The translations under genes were made by a program, and so were the position numbers. The notes under the pieces are model-generated. The model was not told where the DNA came from, did no database searches, and saw only the letters and a list, made by a program, of their open reading frames with translations. From JBEDUK01 sp040414485 (lineage in GTDB: Bacteria; Actinomycetota; UBA4738), in the NCBI GenBank assembly GCA_040414485.1, contig JBEDUK010000021.1, positions 7,669-71,668 on the forward strand: a DNA stretch of 64,000 nucleotides, in the 5' to 3' direction. This document shows positions 17,263-25,309 of this stretch, piece by piece (positions within the stretch are counted from its first letter, which is position 1; each line of letters opens with the position of its first letter).

Positions 17263-18606
17263 TCAGGCCTGTTCGAAACCCCGATCGATCTCCCAATCGG
17301 TGACCGCGCTCAGGTGCGCGCGCCACTCGGCCCGTGCCATCGCCGCGTAGTGCTCCCGCACGTCCTTGCCGAACGTCGCGGCCACCCAGTCGGACGCCTC
17401 GAACGCGTCGGCCGCCTCGCCCAGGGACGACGGCGCTCGCGGGACGTCCGAGCGCTCGTAGGCGTTGCCGGTCAGCGCCGGCCCGGGATCCAAAGAGCGT
17501 TCGATCCCGTCCAGGCCCGCGGCGATCAGCGCCGCGGCGGCCAGGTGCGCATTCGTGTCCGCGCCCGCGAACCGGTGCTCGATCCGAAGCGAGGGACCGC
17601 TCCCGATCACCCGGAACGTGACCGTCCGGTTGTCGTGTCCCCACGCGATCGGCCCGCCGGCGAACGCCATGTCGCCCACGTGCCGCTTGTACGAGTTGAC
17701 GAACGGCGCGAACAGGAGCGTCGTCTCCGGCAGGTGCTCCATCAGTCCACCCAGGAACGGATTCAGCGCATCCGGGAAGGCGGGCGTGTCGTCAGCCATC
17801 CTTACCAGCGAGACGTGCAGGTGGCAGGACGAGCCCATGTCCGCGGCGCTCGGCTTCGCCATGAAGGTCGCCGAAAGACCTTCCGCCGCAGCCAGTTCCT
17901 TCACGCCGGCCTTGTACACGGCGTGGCGGTCGGCCGTCTCCAGCGCCGGCGCATGTTCGAGGTTCACCTCCCACTGGCCAAGTCCGTATTCGGCCTGGCA
18001 CGCGTCCACCGGGATTCCGCTCGAATCCATGGCCGCGCGCACGCGTCCGATGAAGCCCTCGAGCGCACCCTGACCGACGATCGAGTAGTCGGACCGCACC
18101 AGCGTGGTCGGCTCCAGGTCGCGGAACCGCGCGAGCCGCGCGTCGCGGTACGACTGCCGGAAGACGTAGAACTCCAGTTCGCTGCCCAGGAGCACCTCGA
18201 AGCCGGCCGCGCGGGCGCGTTCGACCTGCGCGCGAAGCACCGTGCGGGGCGCGATCCCGACCGGATCGCCGTGCTCCTCCTCGACGACGTCGCACATGAC
18301 GAACGCCGTCCGTTCGGCGCCGGGATATGGCCGAAGCGTCGAGAGGTCGGGCACGAGCACCACGTCCTGCCAGCCGGTGTGGAATCCGGCGAACGGCGTC
18401 TCGGCGCCCGGCTCCTGAGCCAGGTCCCAGACCAGCGCCGACGTGCAGATCGGCAGGCGGTACGCGCCGCCGCCGTCGCCCTCGCGCAGGAACCGCCTCA
18501 GCGGCACGCGCCGGCCGAACAGCCGCCCGACGGGCTCGACCGACGCCACGGCGACGGTGTCGAACCGCTCAGGCGCGAGGTCGGCGAGCGTCAGCGGCGG
18601 TGGCAT
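17263..18606 (-). CDS. Glutamine synthetase-family enzyme (gamma-glutamylamine synthetase type)
   Basis: A 447-residue glutamine synthetase-fold protein. Visible motifs are GSELEFYVF (metal-binding Glu), AEYGLGQWEVNLEHAPALET, GSSCHLHVSL (the conserved His-x-His strand), NSYKR, and the C-terminal RIEHRFAGADTNAHLAAAAL. This is the pattern of the PuuA/GlnA3/FluG branch rather than true GlnA: the tail shows no obvious adenylylation loop. Ligation of glutamate to an amine or polyamine is the likely reaction. The start lies 10 nt after the SDR gene stop, so it is the second gene of an operon; longer in-frame extensions overlap that gene. Confidence 0.85.
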   Translation of the reverse strand: MPPPLTLADLAPERFDTVAVASVEPVGRLFGRRVPLRRFLREGDGGGAYRLPICTSALVWDLAQEPGAETPFAGFHTGWQDVVLVPDLSTLRPYPGAERTAFVMCDVVEEEHGDPVGIAPRTVLRAQVERARAAGFEVLLGSELEFYVFRQSYRDARLARFRDLEPTTLVRSDYSIVGQGALEGFIGRVRAAMDSSGIPVDACQAEYGLGQWEVNLEHAPALETADRHAVYKAGVKELAAAEGLSATFMAKPSAADMGSSCHLHVSLVRMADDTPAFPDALNPFLGGLMEHLPETTLLFAPFVNSYKRHVGDMAFAGGPIAWGHDNRTVTFRVIGSGPSLRIEHRFAGADTNAHLAAAALIAAGLDGIERSLDPGPALTGNAYERSDVPRAPSSLGEAADAFEASDWVAATFGKDVREHYAAMARAEWRAHLSAVTDWEIDRGFEQA

Positions 18607-18616
18607 CAGGAATCGC

Positions 18617-19381
18617 TCAGTACGCCAGCCAGCCGCCGTCGACGCCCAGTTGCGTCGCCGTGATGTATGAGGCGTCGTCGGAGAGCAGGAACGCGATGGC
18701 GGCGGCGATCTCCTCCGGCCTGCCGGGCCGCTTGATGATCTGGCGGGGTTCGATGAACGCCTTGGCCTCCGGCGAATCCAGGTCACCGCCGGCGAACCCT
18801 GTGTTGATGCCGCCCGGCGCGACCGAGTTGACCCGGATGTTCATCGGCCCGAGCTCGTGCGCGAGCGCCTTCGTCAGCATGCGGACGCCGCCCTTCGACG
18901 CGTTGTAGTGCGGCTGGCAGTTCGGTCCGCTGGCCACGATCACCTCGGACTCCACGGTCGAGAGGTTCACGATGGCGCCGCCACCGGCCGCGGCGATGGC
19001 GGGCGCGACCACCTGCGTGACCAGGAACATGCCCTTGAGGTTCACGTCCATGACCAGGTCCCACTGCTCCTCGGTCAGGTCCGCCAGGCCGAACATCGTC
19101 ACCAGTCCCGCGTTGTTCACCAGGTGCGTCACCGAGCCGAATTCGCGAAGCGCCTCTTCCAGCGCCGCGGCGATCTGCGCCCGGTCACGGACGTCCATCC
19201 CGGCCGCCATCGCCCGGCCGCGACCGTCGGCTCGGATGGCCGCAGCGGTCTCCTGCGCGGTGTCGGCGCGAACGTCCGTCGCGACGACGGCTGCCCCTTC
19301 CGATGCGAGCCGGAGCGCTGTCGCCCGGCCGATCCCGTGTCCGGCTCCGGTGATGAACACGACCTTGCCGTCGAAGCGCAC
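18617..19381 (-). CDS. Short-chain dehydrogenase/reductase (SDR)
   Basis: A 254-residue classical SDR: TGAGHGIG cofactor motif, NNAG, catalytic Ser in LSTVESEV, and the YNASKGG active-site Tyr/Lys. The GTG at 19381 is preferred because GGGAGG lies just upstream and the family begins RFDGKVVFITG. An ATG at 19459 would add 26 atypical residues and overlap the divergent homoserine-kinase-like start. It is the first gene of an operon with the glutamine synthetase-like enzyme, so it may oxidise a product of that amine or gamma-glutamyl pathway; this is inference. Confidence 0.87.
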   Translation of the reverse strand: MRFDGKVVFITGAGHGIGRATALRLASEGAAVVATDVRADTAQETAAAIRADGRGRAMAAGMDVRDRAQIAAALEEALREFGSVTHLVNNAGLVTMFGLADLTEEQWDLVMDVNLKGMFLVTQVVAPAIAAAGGGAIVNLSTVESEVIVASGPNCQPHYNASKGGVRMLTKALAHELGPMNIRVNSVAPGGINTGFAGGDLDSPEAKAFIEPRQIIKRPGRPEEIAAAIAFLLSDDASYITATQLGVDGGWLAY

Positions 19382-19457
19382 GCCTGCCTCCCTCAGCGCC
19401 GTCGCCGAACGCCTCGCGCGCCGGCGCCCCTCGCGATCGGCGACACTTACGTCCGCC

Positions 19458-20462
19458 ATGCCGCTCGTCACGTCCGGGGATCCCGGCCGCCCGCTCGACC
19501 TTCCCGCCGGCGACCGGCTCATCATCAGCGTTCCGGCCTCGACCGCCAACCTCGGCCCCGCCATGGACGGCCTCGCGATGTCCGTGCCGCGTCGACTGGA
19601 GGTCACGGTCTCGCGTGACCACGACGGCATCGAGGGCGAACTCGGCACCGCCTACGTGCGCGATCTGCTCGCTTCGTTCGGCGTGGCGACGGCCGGGTGG
19701 GCGGCGGTCACGTCGAACCCGATCCCGGAGGAGCGCGGCCTGGGCGGCAGCGCGGCCGTCCGCGTCGCGGCGCTGCTGACGGCCTCGGCCGTCCTGGGCC
19801 GGACGCCCGACGAGCAGCGCCTCCTGAACGACGCGAGCGCTCTGGAGCACCACCCCGACAACGCGGCTGCGGCGCTCTGCGGCGGGGTCGTGGCGTGCGC
19901 GCCAACCGGCGGAGGGTCGATCGAATGGATCGAGCTCGGCGCGCTCACCGGTCTGTCCCTCGCGCTGGCGATCCCCGAGCGTCGGATCGCCACGCAGGAG
20001 GCGAGAGCCATCCTCCCGGCGGTCGTCCCGCATGACGTTGCTCGTTCCACCGCCGCGCACGTCGCGCTGCTGGTGGCGGCCATCGCCGAGCGGCGGTTCG
20101 ACCTCCTGTCCGAGGCGACGCGCGACCGGCTCCATCAGCCGCATCGACTGGCCCTGATCCCGGGCGCGGTCGAGGCGCTGGATGCTGCAATGGAGGCCGG
20201 TGCGGTGGCGGCGTTCCTGTCCGGCTCGGGCTCGACGCTGGCAGCGCTCGCGCCGCCGGAGCGTGCCGCCGACATCGCGAGGCAGATGGTGACGGCACTT
20301 TACGAATCGGGCGGCACCCGCGCCGACGCGGACGCCGTCACGCTCAACGGCGAGGGCGCCACGGTCGTGGCATTCGGCGCCGGAGGTGAGGAGCGATGGT
20401 CGTGGCGGTGGCGAAACGAGCGGCGGCAGCCGAACTCCGCCGCACGACTCCCGTCAGGCTGA
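19458..20462 (+). CDS. Homoserine kinase-like GHMP kinase
   Basis: A 334-residue GHMP-kinase-fold protein. Present are the N-terminal SVPASTANLGPAMDGLAM motif, the ATP-binding glycine loop RGLGGSAAVRVAA (usually GLGSSAAA), an HPDNAAAALCGG strand, and the C-terminal SGSGSTLAAL loop. These fit homoserine kinase (ThrB), which phosphorylates homoserine for threonine synthesis. No thrA or thrC is adjacent. The loop has GGS rather than the usual GSS. The last 35 residues (basic, Trp/Arg-rich) are not family-like and overlap the convergent zinc-ribbon gene by 9 bp. Confidence 0.8.
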   Translation: MPLVTSGDPGRPLDLPAGDRLIISVPASTANLGPAMDGLAMSVPRRLEVTVSRDHDGIEGELGTAYVRDLLASFGVATAGWAAVTSNPIPEERGLGGSAAVRVAALLTASAVLGRTPDEQRLLNDASALEHHPDNAAAALCGGVVACAPTGGGSIEWIELGALTGLSLALAIPERRIATQEARAILPAVVPHDVARSTAAHVALLVAAIAERRFDLLSEATRDRLHQPHRLALIPGAVEALDAAMEAGAVAAFLSGSGSTLAALAPPERAADIARQMVTALYESGGTRADADAVTLNGEGATVVAFGAGGEERWSWRWRNERRQPNSAARLPSG

Positions 20463-20972
20463 CTTGCGAAGGCCGAACCGCATTCGCCTACGGCGCGGAA
20501 CGTCCTCACCGCCGAACGCGAAGCTCCCCTCGGACGCGGGGGCGTCCTCCTCGTCGTCCTCTTCGCTGCCCGCGACGAACCGGGCCCATTTCGCGTCCAG
20601 GGAATCGTCCTCGGAACGGTGACGACCGCCGCCGTCTCCGCCGTCCCACCACAGGTCGACGCCGCTCTGCGGGTCTCCGCCCCGGCTCCGCGCCGACGCC
20701 GACGCCGACCCGGCGACGGGTCGCGGCGACGGACTTGCGGCCGTAACGGCCCGGAGCGCAGGTTCCGCCGAGATCCACGAGGAAGGGACGCCGCCCACTG
20801 GGTCGTCGGCCCATCGCGTGCGCTGTCGCGGGACGACGACCGGTTCGCCGGCGTCGCAACGGGGGCAGTAGGGCATGTAGGCGAGCCGCGTGTCCTCGGT
20901 GACCTCGGGCCGGAGCAGGATGTCCTGCCCGCATGCCTCGCACTGGTCCATCGGGTGCTGCCATGCGGTCAT
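20454..20972 (-). CDS. Zinc-ribbon hypothetical protein with acidic tail
   Basis: A 172-residue protein. Residues 10-45 contain two CxxC knuckles (CEACGQD and YCPRCDAG), predicted to bind one zinc. After a low-complexity Ser/Arg/Gly stretch comes a conserved-looking segment DAKWARFVAG, an acidic run EEDDEEDA and a basic tail RRRRMRFGLRK. The ATG at 20972 lies 23 nt after the DUF1684 stop, so the two are probably cotranscribed. A longer in-frame extension overlaps that gene. Function unknown; nucleic-acid or protein binding is plausible. Confidence 0.6.
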   Translation of the reverse strand: MTAWQHPMDQCEACGQDILLRPEVTEDTRLAYMPYCPRCDAGEPVVVPRQRTRWADDPVGGVPSSWISAEPALRAVTAASPSPRPVAGSASASARSRGGDPQSGVDLWWDGGDGGGRHRSEDDSLDAKWARFVAGSEEDDEEDAPASEGSFAFGGEDVPRRRRMRFGLRKSA

Positions 20973-20995
20973 GTGGGAGTGTTCGGCGTGTTCGA

Positions 20996-21856
20996 TCAGT
21001 CGGTTGAGCTTCCCCTGTACCGAAGTTCGCCGGCCTCCACGCGGAACGGAAGCCGGTTCTCGGGCAGGGGGATGGGGCAGGTTGCGAACTCCGTGAACAC
21101 GCACGGCGGGTTGTACGCGCGGTTGAAGTCGATGCTCATCCTGCGCCCCGGGTCCGCTGGGTCCGGGGGCGGCATGTATATGAACCGCCCACCCGGGTAG
21201 GTCTCCGCCGACCGGCTCGTGGCGTCGCCGAACACGAAGAACAGGTCCTGGCCCGGCTCCTCTTCGAACGCGATGAGCCGATGCTTGCCGGGCGCGTCGG
21301 GCAGTGGCACCTCGAACACCGCGGCGCCGGCCACCAGGTAGCGCTCGCCTGGCCCGGCCACCGCCGGCACCACGACCTCGCGCCGGTCCTCGAGCGGCTC
21401 CAGATGCGCTTCGACGCGCCACGCGGGGTCGACCGGGTAGTGCTCGATGCCGGCGAACGCGACGCGTCCCGGGCGGTCGCGGTCGCGCACCCGGATGGCG
21501 GCCATGTCCTCGCGACGGATCAGCGTGAAGCTGATCGAGCCCGAACGGATCCGCGTGACCGGCGTGGACGAACTGAGTTCGAGATCAGTGACGGGCTCGC
21601 TTCGATGCCGAAGCCCTGAGTCCGGGGTCGCATGAAGGACCACTCGTCCGTCCGGCTCGAGGTCGATCGTGCCGGCGTGGGCCGCGACGGGCTCGCCGGG
21701 CAGGACCACGTCGCTGGACGGATCGGACCCGACCGTGTTCGAGCCGGGCCGAAGCCACCACAGACCGACCAGTGAGAACCAGCCCTCCGGCGAGCGCAGT
21801 CGCTCGATCCGATCCCGCTGCCAGGCTTGGATCTCGTCCTCGTAGGCGCTGGTCAC
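20996..21856 (-). CDS. DUF1684 domain-containing protein
   Basis: A 286-residue protein with the full DUF1684 pattern. At the N-terminus is the EGWFSLVGLWWL segment, and near the C-terminus NPPCVFTEFATCPIPLPENR followed by the VEAGELRY end. The middle is beta-rich. DUF1684 proteins are widespread, soluble and without a proven function. It is divergent from the EamA transporter gene across 88 bp and probably cotranscribed with the zinc-ribbon gene downstream. No catalytic motif can be assigned. Confidence 0.9.
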   Translation of the reverse strand: MTSAYEDEIQAWQRDRIERLRSPEGWFSLVGLWWLRPGSNTVGSDPSSDVVLPGEPVAAHAGTIDLEPDGRVVLHATPDSGLRHRSEPVTDLELSSSTPVTRIRSGSISFTLIRREDMAAIRVRDRDRPGRVAFAGIEHYPVDPAWRVEAHLEPLEDRREVVVPAVAGPGERYLVAGAAVFEVPLPDAPGKHRLIAFEEEPGQDLFFVFGDATSRSAETYPGGRFIYMPPPDPADPGRRMSIDFNRAYNPPCVFTEFATCPIPLPENRLPFRVEAGELRYRGSSTD

Positions 21857-21944
21857 GTCCGGCTCGCTCCGATCGGCCCGCGTTCAGCGGGCACCGGTCC
21901 ACACCGTCAACAGCGTAGCGAGCGCGCTGTGGGACCATCGACGG

Positions 21945-22886
21945 ATGCAACTCACTGCCACGGTTCGCGACGCGTCCGACGCCCGCAAGCGCTCCATCGC
22001 CGAGGGCGCGTTGCTCCTCACGGTCGTGGCGTGGGGCTTCGGCGGCATCTTCATCAAGTTGTCGAGCTTCGCCGGCATCACGTTCGCGTTCTACCGGCTC
22101 GCGCTGAGCTTCGTCGTGATGCTCGTCGCGCTGCTGGCCAGCGGCCGCCGGCTGACGTGGGCCGTCATCCGCCAGAGCGCGCCGGGCGGTCTGTTCCTGG
22201 GCATGGACGTGTGCCTGTTCTTCAGTGCGGTGAAGCTCACGAGCATCGCGGACGCCACGATCATCGGCGCGCTTCAGCCGGTGCTGGTCATGCTCGTGGC
22301 CGGGCGGTGGTTCGGCGAGCGGTTCGGCCGCGCCGAGGTCCTCCTGGCGGGCGCCTCCGTGATCGGCGTGGCGATGGTGGCGGTGGGCTCCACAGGCTCG
22401 CCGGACTTCAGCGTGACGGGCGACCTGCTGGCGATGGCCGCGCTGTTCTCCTGGACCGGGTACTGGCTGGTCACGAAGAGGGTCCGGGGCACGATGCCGG
22501 CGCTCGAGTACATGACCGGCGTCATGCTCACGGCGTCGCTCGTCGCGGCGCCGATCCTGCTGCTGTCGGGCAAGCCGCTCACCACGAACGATCCGATGGA
22601 CTGGCTCTGGCTGATCCTGTTCGTCATCTTCGCCGGCGCCGGTGGGCAGTTCGTGGCCGCATGGGCGCAGCGCTACGTGGAGGTCTGGCTCTCGTCGCTG
22701 CTGCTGCAGGGGATGCCGGTGGTGGCGTCACTGGCCGCATGGGTCGTGCTGGGGGAGCCGCTGACGCCCATGATCGTGGCGGGGGGAGCCGTCGTGGTGG
22801 CCGCCACCGGCGCGATCATCGTGCGGTCGCGCGGGTCCCGGGAAACGAAGGCCGTGGAGGATCGGGCCGGCGCGACGCCGATCTGA
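21945..22886 (+). CDS. EamA/DMT-superfamily transporter
   Basis: A 313-residue protein with ten predicted transmembrane helices arranged as two EamA repeats. Signatures include FGGIFIKLSSFAGITFAFYR in repeat 1 and LLLQGMPVVASLAAWVVLGE in repeat 2. Members export or import amino acids, nucleosides or other metabolites; the substrate is not predictable. The sequence TGTGGGACCATC just before the ATG is repeated before the GTG of the DUF427 gene at 54302, so it may be a leaderless promoter element. Confidence 0.88.
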   Translation: MQLTATVRDASDARKRSIAEGALLLTVVAWGFGGIFIKLSSFAGITFAFYRLALSFVVMLVALLASGRRLTWAVIRQSAPGGLFLGMDVCLFFSAVKLTSIADATIIGALQPVLVMLVAGRWFGERFGRAEVLLAGASVIGVAMVAVGSTGSPDFSVTGDLLAMAALFSWTGYWLVTKRVRGTMPALEYMTGVMLTASLVAAPILLLSGKPLTTNDPMDWLWLILFVIFAGAGGQFVAAWAQRYVEVWLSSLLLQGMPVVASLAAWVVLGEPLTPMIVAGGAVVVAATGAIIVRSRGSRETKAVEDRAGATPI

Positions 22887-22895
22887 TCGGGTGCG

Positions 22896-22912
22896 CGCCC
22901 GGCTACCGGGCG
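22896..22912. terminator. Bidirectional hairpin between convergent genes
   Basis: A perfect inverted repeat CGCCCGG-CTA-CCGGGCG with a 7-bp stem and 3-nt loop lies 10 bp past the EamA stop. Its loop contains the stop codon of the convergent small gene. A T-run is absent on either strand, so termination strength is uncertain. Confidence 0.4.
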
Positions 22913-23103
22913 AAGAAGTGCAGGCCGAGCCAGACCCACCCCGCCATCACGCCGACGCGACCGGACCGGGTTCGCATGACGCGGCTGAAGACCGTGCCGA
23001 GCGAGGGGATCTTCGAATCCTGCCGAAGGCTGAGCGCCTGGAGCACCAGCGCGGCGATCGCGAAGAGGAGATAGACGCTGACGGCGACGTCGTGGCTGTT
23101 CAT
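22903..23103 (-). CDS. Small two-helix membrane protein (DUF6186-like)
   Basis: A 66-residue protein with two predicted transmembrane helices (VSVYLLFAIAALVLQALSL near the N-terminus; VGVMAGWVWLGLHFFAR at the C-terminus) and a basic loop between them. It resembles the short DUF6186-type proteins of Actinobacteria. It starts 7 nt after the stop of the larger membrane protein upstream, so it is the second gene of an operon. Function unknown. Confidence 0.65.
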   Translation of the reverse strand: MNSHDVAVSVYLLFAIAALVLQALSLRQDSKIPSLGTVFSRVMRTRSGRVGVMAGWVWLGLHFFAR

Positions 23104-23110
23104 CGACGCA

Positions 23111-23821
23111 TCACCGATCCAGGAGGAACCAGCCGAAGAGCAGCCAGAGGATCAGGCCGATCGTTCGGCCCGGATGCGTGGCCAGGATGGGATCGGACAG
23201 CACGCTGATGGTTGGATGGCGCCACGAGTCGGTTGTGAGGCTCGGCTGCAGCAGCAACTGCGTGAGCTCCCACAGCCCGATCCCGATGAACACGGCCAGC
23301 CACGCGACGGTGCCGACGGTTCCCACCGCGGCCGGCGCCTCGCGGGGCTTCAACGGACCGTTCCAGCTGAGCGCCAGGACGACCGCTCCAGGGATGATGA
23401 CCGCGATCGTGGTCGGCCACGAGTACCGGGCGAAGCCGCCCACCACCACCGCGTAGGCCAGGATGGCCAGAAGCAGCATGGGGACGGCCACGAGCCTGCG
23501 CGCCTGCCGTCTGACGGCCTCGACGGCCTCGACGGCCTCGCCGGCCTCGACGGCGGATGCGGTCGGCGGGACCTGCCCCGCCGTCGGCGTTCCCAGTTCC
23601 GGCGAGGCGCGCCGCCGGACCGCGTCGCGGCCGAGCGCGATCGCCACCGTGTACAGCAGGACCGCGTGCGGCCAGTTCCCCGAGAGCCCGTCGAACGTCC
23701 CGGCCAGGATGAGGATCACCACGACGATGTCGCGCAGCGCCGTGGTCGTGTTGCGGGCGACCGCGCCCACGGCCGCGCCGATCGAGGCGCGTCCCCGTGA
23801 GCCCGCTGTCGGGTCGTTCAT
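23111..23821 (-). CDS. Integral membrane protein, unknown function
   Basis: A 236-residue protein with about six hydrophobic segments. A linker at about residues 75-105 contains an alanine/glutamate/valine repeat (VEAGEAVEAVEAV) encoded by 9-bp tandem units. No family signature was recognised. The start at ATG 23821 is chosen because upstream in-frame sequence is not protein-like. It forms an operon with the 66-residue protein and is divergent from the nucleotidyltransferase-like gene. Confidence 0.6.
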   Translation of the reverse strand: MNDPTAGSRGRASIGAAVGAVARNTTTALRDIVVVILILAGTFDGLSGNWPHAVLLYTVAIALGRDAVRRRASPELGTPTAGQVPPTASAVEAGEAVEAVEAVRRQARRLVAVPMLLLAILAYAVVVGGFARYSWPTTIAVIIPGAVVLALSWNGPLKPREAPAAVGTVGTVAWLAVFIGIGLWELTQLLLQPSLTTDSWRHPTISVLSDPILATHPGRTIGLILWLLFGWFLLDR

Positions 23822-23962
23822 GCGGCTGCCGACCTCCGAACGATGCCGGGCCACCCCCACCCGGCGAACCTGCCCCCTCCGCGCGAGCTTACCCGTTCCC
23901 CGGACGATGCCCGACGGGTTGGGACGCCGCCGCGACGTCGATGGGGTAACGTTCGCGTTCGG

Positions 23963-24769
23963 ATGGCGGACGGCGCGACTGGCGACGCGGCACCTCAGGG
24001 CGGCGATCCGGCCGCGGTGCCGGCGAAGGACGCGTTCGGCGAATCGGTTGCGGTGGCCGAGCGTGCGAACGAGCGCGGCGTGCCGCTGAAACTCCTCGGC
24101 GGCCAGGCCGTTCGGGTCCTGTGTCCCGAGTTCCCGCACCGCGCCCGTCACGACCAGGACATGGACTTCGCGTCGGTGTCATCGGCCAAGCGGGCGGTGA
24201 TGGAGTTCTTCGGCGAACTGGGCTTCCTGTCGGACCAGCGCTTCAACACGCTGCACGGCGACCGGCAGATGTACTTCACCACGGCCGACGGGAAGACCAG
24301 CGTCGACGTGATCATGGACCGGCTGAACATGTGCCACGTGCTGGACTTCCGCGAACGGATCGCGCGGATGCCGCTCACCCTCGATGTGACGGACCTGCTC
24401 CTGACGAAGCTTCAGATCGTGGAACTGAACCGCAAGGACGTGCACGACCTGCTCCACCTGCTCTCCGGCTTCGAGGTGAGAGGCGGCGACGATCCCGGCA
24501 CGGTCGGCCTGGCGAGGATCGGCAAGGTCGTCGGTGAGGACTGGGGTTGGTGGCGGACGGTGACCGGGAACCTCGACAAGCTGGTGCATCTAGGAAGCGG
24601 CGAGCACAGCGACCTGGTTCCGGCCGCGCGCCTGTTCGATCCCATTGACCAGGCCAAGCACATCCGCGAGTTCTGCGACGCGTGCCCGAAGACGTTGAAG
24701 TGGAAGGTGCGCTCGAAGGTCGGCGACAGGGTCCAGTGGTACGAGCTTCCGGAGGAAGTCGGCCACTGA
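23963..24769 (+). CDS. Nucleotidyltransferase-fold protein (MNT/AbiEii-like)
   Basis: A 268-residue protein. LKLLGGQAVRVLC followed by HDQDMDFASV matches the G-G-x-A...D-x-D core of minimal and AbiEii-type nucleotidyltransferases. A strand-3 acidic residue may lie in TSVDVIMDRL, and LLLTKLQIVELNRKDVHDLL is also typical of this branch. Transfer of a nucleotide to a protein, RNA or small molecule is the family activity. No HEPN or AbiEi partner lies next to it, so it looks like a stand-alone enzyme rather than a toxin-antitoxin pair. A TAACGT hexamer ends 10 nt before the ATG. Confidence 0.65.
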   Translation: MADGATGDAAPQGGDPAAVPAKDAFGESVAVAERANERGVPLKLLGGQAVRVLCPEFPHRARHDQDMDFASVSSAKRAVMEFFGELGFLSDQRFNTLHGDRQMYFTTADGKTSVDVIMDRLNMCHVLDFRERIARMPLTLDVTDLLLTKLQIVELNRKDVHDLLHLLSGFEVRGGDDPGTVGLARIGKVVGEDWGWWRTVTGNLDKLVHLGSGEHSDLVPAARLFDPIDQAKHIREFCDACPKTLKWKVRSKVGDRVQWYELPEEVGH

Positions 24770-24839
24770 CCCGGAGATGCCGGCTGATCCATCGGATCGG
24801 AGCAGGCGAGGAGCGGAAGCGCAATCGCGTGCTACGAAG

Positions 24840-25199
24840 TCAAGCCTGGCTCTGTGAACGTCCGAGCCGGCCGTCCATGAGCGCGCCGAGGATGGCCACG
24901 CCGATCGCCAGCGCGACATAGGCGATGATCCAACAGCTGCAGTTGCACTTGCTCTGGCTTGCCTGAAGTTCGTGATAGTCAAGGAGCATGCTGTAGGCGC
25001 CGACGAGCAGCGCGCTGGAGATCACCAGTCCACCATCCAGGAAATTGGGCTTGACGTTGCGCCGAACGATCGCCACGACGAAGATGATCACGCACACGAC
25101 CGTGATGAACGCGGTTGCCTGAGCCAGAAAATCCACACCGAATGCTCCGAGGAGCATGGACGCTGCGCTCGACGCAAAGCCGATCACGGCAACTCGCAT
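24840..25199 (-). CDS. Small four-helix membrane protein, unknown
   Basis: A 119-residue protein with four hydrophobic segments and a Cys-rich turn SQSKCNCSC between helices 3 and 4. The ATG at 25199 is preferred over the longer frame because hydrophobic sequence begins right after it and a G-rich ribosome binding site precedes it. The gene is noticeably less GC-rich than its neighbours, which suggests later acquisition or relaxed selection. No family was recognised. Confidence 0.55.
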   Translation of the reverse strand: MRVAVIGFASSAASMLLGAFGVDFLAQATAFITVVCVIIFVVAIVRRNVKPNFLDGGLVISSALLVGAYSMLLDYHELQASQSKCNCSCWIIAYVALAIGVAILGALMDGRLGRSQSQA

Positions 25200-25309
25200 C
25201 TTGACCCCCCGGACCGTCAAACCGTTCGTTGGCTCGCGGACTTCACGCGTCACGCAGCATGAGCCACTTCGACCACTGCCTCAAGTCGGCCCCTTCGGTC
25301 GCTTGAGGG

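Noticed and set aside
17257..17269. Short GGCCT-CTC-AGGCC hairpin at the convergent ends near 17.26 kb
   Set aside because: Only a 5-bp stem with no T-run; too weak to call a terminator.
23963..25199. Toxin-antitoxin pair made of the nucleotidyltransferase-like gene and the small membrane gene
   Set aside because: They are convergent, the second is a four-helix membrane protein and no HEPN or AbiEi-type partner is present.
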